Positions 34,414 through 46,063 of a DNA stretch of 64,000 nucleotides are shown one piece after another. The position numbers were made by a program, and so were the translations under genes. Below the pieces are notes generated by a model. That model was not told the DNA's origin, did not search any database, and worked only from the letters and a program-made list of their open reading frames with translations. Origin of the DNA: UBA5070 sp035913415 (GTDB lineage Bacteria; Fibrobacterota; Fibrobacteria; UBA5070); the NCBI GenBank assembly GCA_035913415.1, contig JAMIIV010000194.1:1-64000 (forward strand), written 5' to 3'. The number at the start of each line of letters is the position of its first letter. Position 1 is the stretch's first letter.

Positions 34414-35961
34414 ATGCTCGACCAAGACCTCCTCGACCAGCTCCGCGATGTCCTCTCTCCTCTGACCTCCGATCTCGTTTTCTCGGTCTCACCCAGCACC
34501 CACGAAAACCAAGGCGAGCTCAGGACCCTTCTGGAGGGTCTCGCCTCGGCCTCGCCCCGCCTGTCCGTCCTGGAGGCGGGGCACCCCTCCCCCGTTCCCC
34601 GATTCACGATCCTCAAGGACGGCGCCCCCACGGGAGTGGGATTCCGCGGCGTGCCCGGAGGGCATGAATTCACCTCGCTGGTGTTGGCCGTACTGAACGC
34701 CGACGGCAAAGGCAACCTCCCCGACGCCGGAGTCCAGGCCCGGGTAAAAGCCCTGCGCGGCCCGGTGCGGTTGCGCACCTTCGTGAGTCTGGAATGCACG
34801 AACTGCCCCGACGTGATCCAGGCCCTGAATCTCATGGCACTTGGGCACGACGATTTCCAACACGAAATGTGGGACGGCGCGCTGGCCCAGGACGAGGTGC
34901 AACGCCTGGGCATCCAGGGAGTCCCGGCGGTCTTCGACGGGGATCGCCTGGTCCACGTGGGCAAAGCCGACTTCGGTGGGCTGTTGGAGACCCTCGAGGA
35001 GAAACTCGGCGTGGAGACCTCCGCGGCGGCAACCACGACCGCCCAGGACTTCGACGTGGTGGTGGTCGGTGGTGGACCCGCCGGAGCCGCCGCCGCCATT
35101 TACAGCGCCCGCAAGGGCCTGCGCACCGCCGTGGTGGCGGGCAGGGTGGGCGGCCAGGTGAAAGACACGCTGGGCATCGAGAATCTGATCTCCATTCCGT
35201 ACACGGAGGGACCGAAACTGGCCGACGATCTGCGCGGGCACATGACCGGCGCGGGTGTGGTCGTGCTGGAAAACCGCACCGTCGAGGAACTGGTCGAGGG
35301 CGAGGTTGCCAAGGAACTGCGTCTGCGCGGGGGCGAGTTGGTGCGCGGCACGCAGGTGATCTGGGCCACCGGCGCCAAGTGGCGCGAGCTGGGGGTGCCC
35401 GGGGAAAAGGAACACATCGGGCGCGGCGTGGCCTTCTGCCCCCATTGCGACGGTCCGTTCTACAAGGGACGACGGGTGGCCGTGGTCGGCGGCGGCAACT
35501 CCGGTGTCGAGGCGGCCATCGACCTGGCCGGCATCTGCTCGGAGGTCACCTTGCTGGAATTCGGGGATACCTTGCGGGCCGACGCGGTGCTGCAGCGCAA
35601 GCTGCACAGCCTGCCCAACGTCACGGTGGTGGTCTCGGCGCGCACCACCGAAGTGGTGGGGGATGGACAGAACGTGTCTGCGCTGCGCTGGGAAGACCGC
35701 CTGACCAAGGAGATCCGCGAGAAGGCGCTCGACGGCGTCTTCGTGCAGATCGGGCTGGCTCCCAATTCCGGCGCGCTGCGCGATCTGGTCGAGACCAACC
35801 GCGCGGGCGAGATCGTGGTCGACGGACGCGGCCGCACTTCGCGGCCCGGCATCTACGCCGCCGGCGACGTGACCAACGCCCCCTTCAAGCAGATCGTGAT
35901 CGCCATGGGAGACGGCGCCAAAGTGGCCCTCTCGGCTTACGAAGACCGCCTGCGGGCCTGA
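34414..35961 (+). CDS. ahpF: Alkyl hydroperoxide reductase subunit F
   Basis: A 515-residue NADH:peroxiredoxin oxidoreductase. The N-terminal double thioredoxin fold (about 1-200) keeps the CxxC in LECTNCPDVIQ (Cys128, Cys131). The flavin part has the FAD motif VVVVGGGPAGAAAAIYSARKG, the redox pair CPHC (Cys342, Cys345), the NAD motif VAVVGGGNSGVEAAIDLAG and the terminal GIYAAGDVTNAPFKQIVIAMGDGAKVALSA. Positions agree with E. coli AhpF (521 residues). AAGGA lies 9 nt before the ATG at 34414; an ATG at 34405 sits directly on that site and is rejected. No ahpC is adjacent. Confidence 0.95.
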   Translation: MLDQDLLDQLRDVLSPLTSDLVFSVSPSTHENQGELRTLLEGLASASPRLSVLEAGHPSPVPRFTILKDGAPTGVGFRGVPGGHEFTSLVLAVLNADGKGNLPDAGVQARVKALRGPVRLRTFVSLECTNCPDVIQALNLMALGHDDFQHEMWDGALAQDEVQRLGIQGVPAVFDGDRLVHVGKADFGGLLETLEEKLGVETSAAATTTAQDFDVVVVGGGPAGAAAAIYSARKGLRTAVVAGRVGGQVKDTLGIENLISIPYTEGPKLADDLRGHMTGAGVVVLENRTVEELVEGEVAKELRLRGGELVRGTQVIWATGAKWRELGVPGEKEHIGRGVAFCPHCDGPFYKGRRVAVVGGGNSGVEAAIDLAGICSEVTLLEFGDTLRADAVLQRKLHSLPNVTVVVSARTTEVVGDGQNVSALRWEDRLTKEIREKALDGVFVQIGLAPNSGALRDLVETNRAGEIVVDGRGRTSRPGIYAAGDVTNAPFKQIVIAMGDGAKVALSAYEDRLRA

Positions 35962-36054
35962 TGCGCAAAAGCGCCCCGGCACCGATGTCGAGGCGCTGCG
36001 ACCAACACCGTCCGGGAAGCCGGCCACACGGTGGCCGAGACGGCATCACGGTGG

Positions 36055-36223
36055 CCGAGATTGTCCGGTGGTCGAGCCTGTCGAGACCAGCCGCGTTGGT
36101 CTCGACAAGCTCGACCACCGAAGCATGAGCTCGACCACCGGACAATGAGTTTTATCACCGAAGCATGAGCTCGCTCGCCCGCGCGAGCTCCCTCTGCACC
36201 TGGTGCAGAGGGAGGGGCGGGCG
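36055..36223. repeat. Dispersed palindromic repeat, copy C, and terminator-like palindrome
   Basis: 36065-36120 is the third full copy of the palindrome (arms GGTGGTCGAG...TCGAGACC and GGTCTCGACA...CGACCACC). Right-arm fragments follow at 36127-36141, again showing arm multiplication. A perfect palindrome CCCTCTGCACC/GGTGCAGAGGG at about 36191-36213 may end the minus-strand hydrolase gene at 36224. No gene in this stretch. Confidence 0.78.
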
Positions 36224-39200
36224 TCAGCGGATCGCGGGCAGTTTTTTCACTTCGCGGCGTCCCGACATTTCGAGGACCGCGTAGACGATGCCCGAACCCG
36301 CGGGCTGGAAGCGAACCGTACGAGGAGTGGCGGCGGCTTCGAAGGCTGCTTGGCGGCGACCATCGAGTCCTACCATCCACAGCGTGGCCCCCGCCGGCAA
36401 ACCGATCTGGTAGGCGCCCTGGACGCTCACGACGTTCCAATCGGCGCGCCGCAGACGAGGAGACACCCCGACCACGGAATCCCCCTTGGTGCCCAGGAGC
36501 ACGACATTGTCGATCCACAACGAACCCTTGCCTTCGCCGGTCACGCGGAAGTTCAGCGCGTTCACCAAACGTCCCGGCAGGGGTCCACCCGATACACCCG
36601 ACCATCCCGCCTGCTTGATCTCCTTCCACAGGACGCGCACGGTCTTCCAGGCGCTGTCGGTTTTCGACAAATTGATCGTGTAGTCGTCGTAGTTGGTCAC
36701 GGTGTCCGTGGTCACGCCCACCGAGAAGGTGCCGGCACCATCATGGGCCGAGGCGTACTGGAACGTGATGCCGATGGAGGCCGAGACCAGGGTGCTGTCC
36801 AGATCAAGGGCAGCGTGGCCGAAGACGCCGTACCCGAGATCCTCCGGCTGGACCAGTTCGACATCCAGGCGCAGGCAACGATCGACATCACGGGCGGGAT
36901 AGGACTTGGCAATCGACGACAGTTCGGGCTCACCGGCCTGCCAAAAGCTCCATTCGGCCTTCGAGGGCTGCTCCGAGGCGTCGTCGGCGTCGAGGAAGCG
37001 ATCGATCACCACATTGGGACGGACAACTCCTGTCACCTCGACCAGCAGGGAATCGCGCGCTCCCAGTCGAAGAAGAAGCTCGCCGATGCCCACCGCCGAC
37101 GCGGGGAGCGCGACGACGAAGCCCTCTTCGTGCGAGTCCCACGATCCGTCGATGGCCGTCAAGCCCACGGAGGTGTCGCCGATGGCCATCGAGGGCACGG
37201 CATCGGACAGCCCACGCAACCACGTTCCGCTGACACGGATCGTGTCGGTGATCTCCAGTTGTTTGCGACGCACCGTCATGTTGACCAGTCGACCGGTTCC
37301 GGCGATCGCGGTGGCGGCAGGCGCCGAAGTACGGACCACCGCCATGCCCAGGGCGGGCACCACCACGCGCCCATCCCAACCCTCGCCGACGGGTTTGCCC
37401 GAGGGGCCCGCGTTGGGGAACGCGTATCCCTGGTCGTTGGTGCCGTTCCAAGTGAAGTCGGAACCGGAGAACGTGTAGATCCACCCTCGGCCCAATCCGG
37501 AAACCTTGGTGGTGCAGACCTTGGTGTCGGTGTTCAGAAGCAGCCACGACGTGTCGGATCCGAACACCATGCCGAAGGCGGCGAGTTTGGTGCCTCCCGT
37601 GACCATAGCGGGGAGCGGTTTGGCCGAATCAATGGCCCAAAGGCGGGAGACCATCCAGTTGCCCCAATACGCGGCCGAAGGCACAAAACGCTCCGACGAT
37701 TCGATGCCGGAACGGGGTTCGTTGAACAGCGACAGCGAGCCCCAGGAGGCGCCATTGGCGGCCGCGCCGGTAGATCCGCCGTTGTAGCCTTCCCACACGA
37801 TCGACATCGCGTTGCCACCCGCCGCGTGCACGAGCTGCGCCAGGGAAAGAGCCGTGGCCACCGCGTTTTCGGCGCGGACCAGCAGGTTGCTGGAGACCAC
37901 CGACATGTTGAGTTCGGACATGTTGATCAACCGCGATCCGGGATCCTGGAGACGCCGACCCATCATGGCCACGAGTGTGTCCATCCGTCCGGCGAGGTTG
38001 CGCACCGCCGTCAGGCCGTTGACGGCATTGGGTCGGCCTTCGGTCCAGTAGGGGTAGGCGTGGAAATCGAACCCGTCGAGGTAACGCGCACCGTCCTTGA
38101 CCTCGGCTTCACCGATCAGGCGCAGCACCTCTTCGGTCCAGGTGGTACCGTCGAGCTGGTACGAAGCCTGCGTGCCAAATTCCGACGTCGACATGACCGG
38201 ACCGAACACGAGGATGGAGGGGTCGACCTGCTTCATCGCCCGAGCATACGCGAGATACTTGGTGACGTACTGGCGAGCCGTCACCGGTCCCCCATCTTCC
38301 CAGACTCCATCCATCTCGTTGCCGATCTCCCAGAACTTGATGCCCAGCTTGAGATCGACGTTGGCGTGTTTCACCCAGGCGGCGGCTTCTTCCGCGGTAC
38401 CGGTGCCGTAGTTCACGCAGATGAGGGGCTCGACATCCTTCATGGACTGGTAGTAGGCCACGAACCTTTCGAAATCCCACGCCGGGGGCTTGGGCCAATT
38501 GGGCGAGGCCTGGCTGCCAGGATGCGCGCCCAGCGCCACCACCGGAGTCTGGACGGCGGGATTGATGGAATGGACCGTAGACTTGACACCGGCGTGCCAA
38601 GCTTCGACTTCGGCGATCTGCACACCCCTGGACCCGATGCCCAGAGGCTTGATGGCCAGAAAACGCAGGGCCGTCGCGGGGATGGTGGTGGCCGTCGTGG
38701 TTCCCGAGACATGCAGGCGCGCCAAGGGGGACAAACGGGCATCCATGCCACCGTACCCGTTCCAGGCGGTGGTCGCAAGCTGCGCCACAATCACGCTGTC
38801 GGGACGCAGAGCGCCCCAGGTGATGCGCACGGAATCTATGGTGGAATCAGCGGTGAAGTCGAGCTGGATGTAGGGCTCGTCGGGGCTCATCGGGTCGCTC
38901 CACCAATACGTGGAGGCCAACCCGTCGGTGATGCGCGAATGGAAGCCGGCACCCGAATAGACCTGGGTGGTACCGCGGTAACGGGAATTGGTCAGGATGC
39001 CGGGCCCCACCTTCGCGGGATCGGGGCGCCAGACTCCTTCGGAGTCGTGTTGGCCTTCGCCGTTCCAGTGATACCAGTTGGACATGGAGCCGTTCGGGAA
39101 ACGCAGCAGGCGGAAGCCTTGTTCGTTCAGTCCGCGCTGGATCCCTTGGAAGGTCGCGGGGCTGTTGTAGACCGACAACACCGTGCCGGTGATCCGGCCC

Positions 39201-39316
39201 GTCTTCAGGGCCGGAAGGCTCGTCTTGGCGATCCCTGGCTGGACCTGCACAATCGCCGCGCCGGCGATCCCGGCCGCAGCCAAAAGCCCACCGAAGGACT
39301 TGGGACAATTCATCAT
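36224..39316 (-). CDS. Large secreted clan-A glycoside hydrolase with CBM modules
   Basis: A 1030-residue secreted enzyme; GAGGA lies 8 nt before the ATG at 39316 and gives a normal signal peptide. A TIM-barrel part begins near 45 (YNSPATFQGIQRGLNEQGFRLLRFPNGS) and is interrupted at about 105-255 by an F5/8-type (CBM32-like) domain (GLASTYWWSDP ... PYIQLDF ... VQIAEVEAW). It resumes with FWEIGNEMDG (acid/base candidate Glu334) and INMSELN (nucleophile candidate Glu468). The WEIGNE pattern suggests GH51/GH39-like or a related clan-A family; I cannot name the family safely. A CBM11/CIA30-like jelly roll lies near 800-960 and a sorting-like tail (LWMVGLDGRRQ) at the end. It is divergent from regulator cassette 2. 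Confidence 0.75.
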   Translation of the reverse strand: MMNCPKSFGGLLAAAGIAGAAIVQVQPGIAKTSLPALKTGRITGTVLSVYNSPATFQGIQRGLNEQGFRLLRFPNGSMSNWYHWNGEGQHDSEGVWRPDPAKVGPGILTNSRYRGTTQVYSGAGFHSRITDGLASTYWWSDPMSPDEPYIQLDFTADSTIDSVRITWGALRPDSVIVAQLATTAWNGYGGMDARLSPLARLHVSGTTTATTIPATALRFLAIKPLGIGSRGVQIAEVEAWHAGVKSTVHSINPAVQTPVVALGAHPGSQASPNWPKPPAWDFERFVAYYQSMKDVEPLICVNYGTGTAEEAAAWVKHANVDLKLGIKFWEIGNEMDGVWEDGGPVTARQYVTKYLAYARAMKQVDPSILVFGPVMSTSEFGTQASYQLDGTTWTEEVLRLIGEAEVKDGARYLDGFDFHAYPYWTEGRPNAVNGLTAVRNLAGRMDTLVAMMGRRLQDPGSRLINMSELNMSVVSSNLLVRAENAVATALSLAQLVHAAGGNAMSIVWEGYNGGSTGAAANGASWGSLSLFNEPRSGIESSERFVPSAAYWGNWMVSRLWAIDSAKPLPAMVTGGTKLAAFGMVFGSDTSWLLLNTDTKVCTTKVSGLGRGWIYTFSGSDFTWNGTNDQGYAFPNAGPSGKPVGEGWDGRVVVPALGMAVVRTSAPAATAIAGTGRLVNMTVRRKQLEITDTIRVSGTWLRGLSDAVPSMAIGDTSVGLTAIDGSWDSHEEGFVVALPASAVGIGELLLRLGARDSLLVEVTGVVRPNVVIDRFLDADDASEQPSKAEWSFWQAGEPELSSIAKSYPARDVDRCLRLDVELVQPEDLGYGVFGHAALDLDSTLVSASIGITFQYASAHDGAGTFSVGVTTDTVTNYDDYTINLSKTDSAWKTVRVLWKEIKQAGWSGVSGGPLPGRLVNALNFRVTGEGKGSLWIDNVVLLGTKGDSVVGVSPRLRRADWNVVSVQGAYQIGLPAGATLWMVGLDGRRQAAFEAAATPRTVRFQPAGSGIVYAVLEMSGRREVKKLPAIR

Positions 39317-39571
39317 CGGGTGATTCCTCGGTAAAAGACCAGAGTGGGTGCCGGGAGGTTCCGCGTGTACCCGGTGCCTTGTGTTGAAGAACCTGAGGAG
39401 GAAGTTCATTCGCCGCAGGGCGTTCTCACGCAGAGCGAATCCCGGGCCATCGTCATCCTATGCCCCCTTCGCGACACCCCTGTTCAGCCCTTGCTACACG
39501 GTTTTTCACTACACAGTTTGATGCTCGTTTAGACCAGCGTTTTACAGTCTTTTGATGTATCATATCCATCC
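39317..39571. promoter_or_regulatory. AT-rich divergent control region
   Basis: 255 bp between the hydrolase and the TIGR02147 gene. From about 39480 it is clearly more AT-rich than its surroundings, with a repeated CTACAC (39494, 39512) and TTTACAGTCTTTTGATGTATCATAT next to the regulator start. It probably holds promoters for both directions and perhaps the regulator's own operator. Boxes could not be fixed with confidence. Confidence 0.45.
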
Positions 39572-40453
39572 ATGATGCCACGTGTACAAGATTCTTTTGC
39601 TACACAAACGCAAAAGCCTCCCGTCGGCACCATCCGTGTCTACGACTACCTCGATTACCGCCTCTTCCTGCGCGATCTCTACGAGACCCGCCGCGCCGTC
39701 GACCCTCGGTTCTCGTGCCGCTACATCGCCCAGAAAGTGGGATTCCGCTCGGCGAGCTATTTCACGCAGGTGATCAAGGGGCGAGTGGGAATGACCACCG
39801 ACATGGCCTTGCGTTTTGCCGCCTTCCTGCGTCTGGACCCCAAGGAGTCGGATTACCTGGAACTGTTGGTGCTGCACCAGCGCTCCAAGACCGTCAAGGA
39901 ACGCCGCCGCTATCTCGAGAAGCTCGGCGCCTTCCGCGAGTCCAAGGCCCAATTGGTTCCTCCCGAACATTTCGAGTTCTTCGAGAAGTGGCACCACACG
40001 GCCATCCGGGAACTGCTGTACATCCGGCCCTTCGACGGCGACCACAAGGCTCTAGGCAAGCTTCTGCATCCCCCTCTTCCCGCCACCAAGGTCAAGGAGT
40101 CCATCGAACTACTGCTGCGGCTGGGCATGGCCCGCCGGGACGGCAAACGCGTGGTGCGCACCGATGGCCGTAGCACCACCACGGGCGAGGCCGTGCAGGC
40201 CGTGCAAATCGACCAGTTCCACGCCTCCACGCTGCAATTGGGCATGCGTGCCATCGAGGGAACGCCCCGCGACCGACGAGCCCTCTCGAGCTTCACGATG
40301 ACCCTCTCGCCCGAGGGCAGAAAAAAAGTCGAAGCCGAGATCGTCGAATTCCGTCGACGCATCCAGGCCATCGCGCACGCGGACTCCGGTGAAACGGCTG
40401 TCCACCACTTGGGAATCCAGCTATTCCCCATGACCCGGGAGATCCAGCCATGA
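39572..40453 (+). CDS. TIGR02147-family putative transcriptional regulator (cassette 2)
   Basis: A 293-residue TIGR02147/DUF4423 protein. YDYLDYRLFLRDLYETRRAVDPRFS is the family's N-terminal hallmark; CRYIAQKVGFRSASYFTQVIKGRVGMT (about 48-74) is the HTH-like part. EHFEFFEKWHHTAIRELL and the closing VHHLGIQLFPMT are conserved in the paralog at 29804-30763. The stop overlaps the start of the lipoprotein gene by 4 bp (ATGA), so the two proteins are made together. It is divergent from a large glycoside hydrolase, which is a likely target. Function as regulator is inferred. Confidence 0.87.
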   Translation: MMPRVQDSFATQTQKPPVGTIRVYDYLDYRLFLRDLYETRRAVDPRFSCRYIAQKVGFRSASYFTQVIKGRVGMTTDMALRFAAFLRLDPKESDYLELLVLHQRSKTVKERRRYLEKLGAFRESKAQLVPPEHFEFFEKWHHTAIRELLYIRPFDGDHKALGKLLHPPLPATKVKESIELLLRLGMARRDGKRVVRTDGRSTTTGEAVQAVQIDQFHASTLQLGMRAIEGTPRDRRALSSFTMTLSPEGRKKVEAEIVEFRRRIQAIAHADSGETAVHHLGIQLFPMTREIQP

Positions 40454-41628
40454 ACCGCCGCACGATCGCCTGCGCCATGGTGTTCGCCGGACTCTGGGGT
40501 TGCGGCAACGACCGTTCGACGGAAGGTCCGGGCTCGGAGACCTCGGGCCTTGCCGCCCGCATCCTCGACTCGTCGGGCACCCCCCTGGCGGGGGTCTCGG
40601 TGCGCGTGGTCTCCGGGGAAGCATCATGGCGAGGTGCTTTGGCCTCGGGATCCACCCCGGTGCTGGCCTCCGGACGCACGGACGCCCTGGGCCTGGTGCG
40701 GTTCGAACTCCCCGACACCTCACCCGTGTCCTTGGAACTCGACGACACCACCCACGCCGGACGCCTGCACGCCGTTCCCGGCAGCGACACCGTGCGCGAG
40801 CTGCGCGCGGTGTCGGCATGCGCCCTGCGGCTGGCCGCGCGGGTCCCGGGCGAAACCATCTCCACCCTGCGGCTGGCGGGCACCGGCTACACGGGATCCC
40901 GGCAACTGGACGGCACCTGGCTGTTCACCGGGGTTCCAGCAGGCACCTACACGGTGGGCGCCCGGACGGATTCCGGATTGGCGCTCCTGGGCCGAGCCAT
41001 CCTGCGCGGCGGAATCCTCGACACCGCGATGTCGTCGGACGTCGACTCCGTCCTCCTGGAGGACTTCGCCGGAACGATGCCCCGCAACCGCTACGGCGGC
41101 CTCCTGGGCGCGGGTTGGTGGTACTCCGTCACGGACGCCGTCAACGGAGGCGCCTCCACCACGATCCCCGGCGACGTGCAGCAGGCTCTCGGACCATGCT
41201 CGGACGGAACCTGTCTGGACATGGAATTCAGGCTCGACCCCTCGCTCGTCGAGCACTTCGGCCTGGTCGGAACGGCCCCCGATGGCTCGCGCCTCCCCGG
41301 AGACTCGCTCCCCTCCGCGGCCGACTTCACGAAGGTCACCCACGTGCGCTTCCTGACCAAGGGCTGGGGCACGTTCTGGTTCCAGTTGGGAGTCGCCCGT
41401 GCTTCAGGAGGCACGACCGCATGCCACGCCGACTTCCTGCAGACCGCCAATCTCGCGGAAACCGAGATCGCCGTGTCGTCCCTGGTCTGCGACGCCTCCG
41501 ACCCGGACTTCCGTTTCGTGGAAGCCATGACTTGGACGGCCCGCACCGACGGCCACCTGACCCTCGGGCGGATCCGCCTGATCGGCGCCGGCCCGCGCGA
41601 GGTATTCAAGGGGCTGCGCACGCGCTGA
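40450..41628 (+). CDS. Lipoprotein with carbohydrate-binding-like domain (cassette 2)
   Basis: A 392-residue lipoprotein, signal ending GLWGC (Cys18). A carboxypeptidase-regulatory-like domain follows (LAARILDSSGTPLAGVSVRVVS, about 34-100), then a FTGVPAGTYTVGAR motif. From VLLEDFAGT (about 200) to near the end is a jelly-roll-like domain (THVRFLTKGWGTFWFQLGV ... HLTLGRIRLIG). Order and spacing mirror the cassette-1 lipoprotein although the sequences have drifted far apart. The central part contains extra cysteines. Translation is coupled to the TIGR02147 gene. It may sense or hold oligosaccharide at the cell surface; that is inference. Confidence 0.7.
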   Translation: MNRRTIACAMVFAGLWGCGNDRSTEGPGSETSGLAARILDSSGTPLAGVSVRVVSGEASWRGALASGSTPVLASGRTDALGLVRFELPDTSPVSLELDDTTHAGRLHAVPGSDTVRELRAVSACALRLAARVPGETISTLRLAGTGYTGSRQLDGTWLFTGVPAGTYTVGARTDSGLALLGRAILRGGILDTAMSSDVDSVLLEDFAGTMPRNRYGGLLGAGWWYSVTDAVNGGASTTIPGDVQQALGPCSDGTCLDMEFRLDPSLVEHFGLVGTAPDGSRLPGDSLPSAADFTKVTHVRFLTKGWGTFWFQLGVARASGGTTACHADFLQTANLAETEIAVSSLVCDASDPDFRFVEAMTWTARTDGHLTLGRIRLIGAGPREVFKGLRTR

Positions 41629-41685
41629 ATGTCCCCGGGAGGCGACGGCCCGGAGACAATTTCCGTCATTTCTTCGACGCACCAC

Positions 41686-41720
41686 GCAAAAGCCCCGCCG
41701 GGACGGATCCCGACGGGGCT
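41686..41720 (-). terminator. Terminator of the mce-mutAB operon
   Basis: Stem AGCCCCG/CGGGGCT with an inner CGGGA/TCCCG stem (41691-41720) is followed by TTTT on the minus strand, 27 bp after the mutB stop. It probably also slows plus-strand transcripts from the lipoprotein gene. Confidence 0.82.
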
Positions 41721-41746
41721 GCGGTGAAGGAGATGCGGAGGCCCGA

Positions 41747-43923
<2,177 letters not shown>

Positions 43924-43924
<1 letters not shown>

Positions 43925-46053
43925 CAGTGGACTCCGATCTTCTTCTGAAGGCCCGAGAGGACGGTGAGAAGGTTCGCGCGGACGTGGATGAACTCGTCGA
44001 TCCCCGCCTTCTGGTGCGCTTCGATCTGATCGGCGGGATAGCCGGCCAGGACGACCGTGACACCGGGAATGGCCTGCTTGACCGCGGCCACGAAGGGCGC
44101 GACCAGTTCGGGATAGGTGTCGTCGGTGCTGCACAGTGTGACGACCTTGGCCCCCGACTCGACGGCGGCCGCGACGGCCTCGTCGACGGTGGCGAAGCCA
44201 TCCGGGTACACCACTTCGAATCCGCCCACCTCGAAGAAACCGCGCGAGAAGTCGCCGCGGCCCTTGTGCTGGGAGACGGGGCCCATGGTGGCCAGGAAGA
44301 CGCGTGGACGCCAGCCGGTCTTGGCCAGATGGCGGTCGGCGGCTTCGCGCAAGGCCTCGAACGACTCGGAGAGGCGGTGCAGGTTCAGCGGCTTGATGGA
44401 CGGACGTTCGGCGTCGTCGCGACGGATCACGCGGGTGATCTCGCCCAAGGTGGCACCGGCCTCGACGGCCTCGATGGCGGCCTGGAGCACGGTGGCGTCG
44501 GTGGCTTCGAGCATCTCGCCCAGCTTGGCCATCACCTTGGCGTGTTTGACGTCGTCGTAGGCGGTACGGTAGTCGGAGACCGTGACCACACGCGACTTGT
44601 AGATCGCGGCGTAGTCGACCTTGCGGCCTTCGACCTTCTTCTCACCGATGTTGGCGTACTGGTTCACACCGACCAGGACGTCCTTGCGAGTGGCCAGGGC
44701 CTTTTCGCGAGCCTGGGCGATCTTCTCGATGTCGGCCTGCACGAACCCGCTCTTGAGGACCTCGAACATGCCGCCTTCGGCTTCCACTTTCTGGAACAGT
44801 TCCCAGGCCTTCTGGGCGATCTGGTCGGTGATCCACTCCACGGCCCACGAGCCGCCGGCGGGATCGACCACGTTGCGCAACTGACCTTCCGTGGCCAGCA
44901 GGATCTGCTGGTTGCGGGCGATGCGGCGCGAGAATTCGTCGGGCAGACCGAAGACCTCGTCGAAGGGCGAGACCTGCAGCGACTGCACGCCGCCGAGCAC
45001 CGCCGAGAAGCTCTCGGTGGTGGTGCGGAGCATGTTCACGTACGGATCGAGCTTGGACTTGTTCCACAGCGCCGTGCGGGCGTGGATGGCCATGCTCTGG
45101 GCGCAGAGGTTGCCTCCCAGGGATTCGACGATGCGGCTCCACAGCAGACGCGCCGCGCGGAACTTGCCGATCTCCATGAAGAAGTTCTGGCCCACGCAGA
45201 AGGCGAAGCGCATGCGGGGAGCGACCAGGTCGACCTCGAGACCGCGTTCCTGCATCTGGCGGAGGTACTGCACACCCATGGCCAGCGCGAAGGCCAGCTC
45301 CTGGACGGCGTTGCCACCGGCTTCGTGGAACGAACGCGAGTGCACGCAGATGGTCTGGAGCTTGGGAGCTTCGGTGGCGGCCCAGCGCGTGAGCGCGGCC
45401 ATTTCGCGATAGGCTTCGTCCAGGCTCTGGGGCAGGGTTCCTTCGTGGGCGAGCACGCCCAGCGGATCCATCTCGATGCAACCTTCCAGCTTGGCCATGT
45501 GCAGGCCGCGCTGTTTGACCAGCGCCGCGAGCAAAGCCGCGAAGGGAAGGGCGGAAGCTCCCGAGCGCACGAAGAGGGATGTCTTTTCGAGGTCGATGTC
45601 CTCGACCGCGACGGAGAGATCCTTCAGCGTGCTGATGCTCACGCCGCCTTTGCCCACATCCCCTTCCACGGCCGAGTCCGGATCGAGTCCGGCACGGGTC
45701 GCGTGGTCGAGGTTGATGTTCAGGGCGGTCAGGCCGCGGGAGAGGTCGTGGCGCGCGGCCACGTTGAATTCGCGCGGACCGGGGTACGGCAGAGCCTGGG
45801 AGACTTCCCAGGATTCGGCGGCGTACCCTTCGTACGAGCTACCCCGAGCCAACTGGCCGTAGCCGGGCTTGGACTTGAGGTGCTCGAGGTCCTTGGTGTC
45901 GGCTTCGGTGTAGATGGGCTGGAGGGGAATCCCTTCCCAGGTGGGGGTGACGAGCTTCTTTTCGTAGGGCACGCCCTTCAGCTCGGCCTCGACCTGTGCT
46001 TTCCACTTCTCGAACGGAACCGCGGTGAATTCACTCAGGAGCTTCTTGTGCAT
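43924..46053 (-). CDS. mutA: Methylmalonyl-CoA mutase, small (beta) subunit
   Basis: A 709-residue partner of MutB, homologous over its whole length but without catalytic B12 binding. The region equivalent to the DxHxxG motif reads MGPVSQHKGRGDFSRG and lacks it, as is normal for this subunit. Barrel motifs are recognisable (GSSYEGYAAESWEVSQ, HSRSFHEAGGNAVQELAFAL, VDPAGGSWAVEW). It follows the biotin carrier gene by about 10 bp and overlaps mutB by one base. Confidence 0.94.
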
Positions 46054-46063
46054 GGGGGGCTCC

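Noticed and set aside
36203..39334. A 1043-codon plus-strand open frame opposite the clan-A hydrolase
   Set aside because: It has low-complexity Arg/Gly/His-rich translation, while the minus strand has signal peptide, catalytic motifs and a ribosome site.
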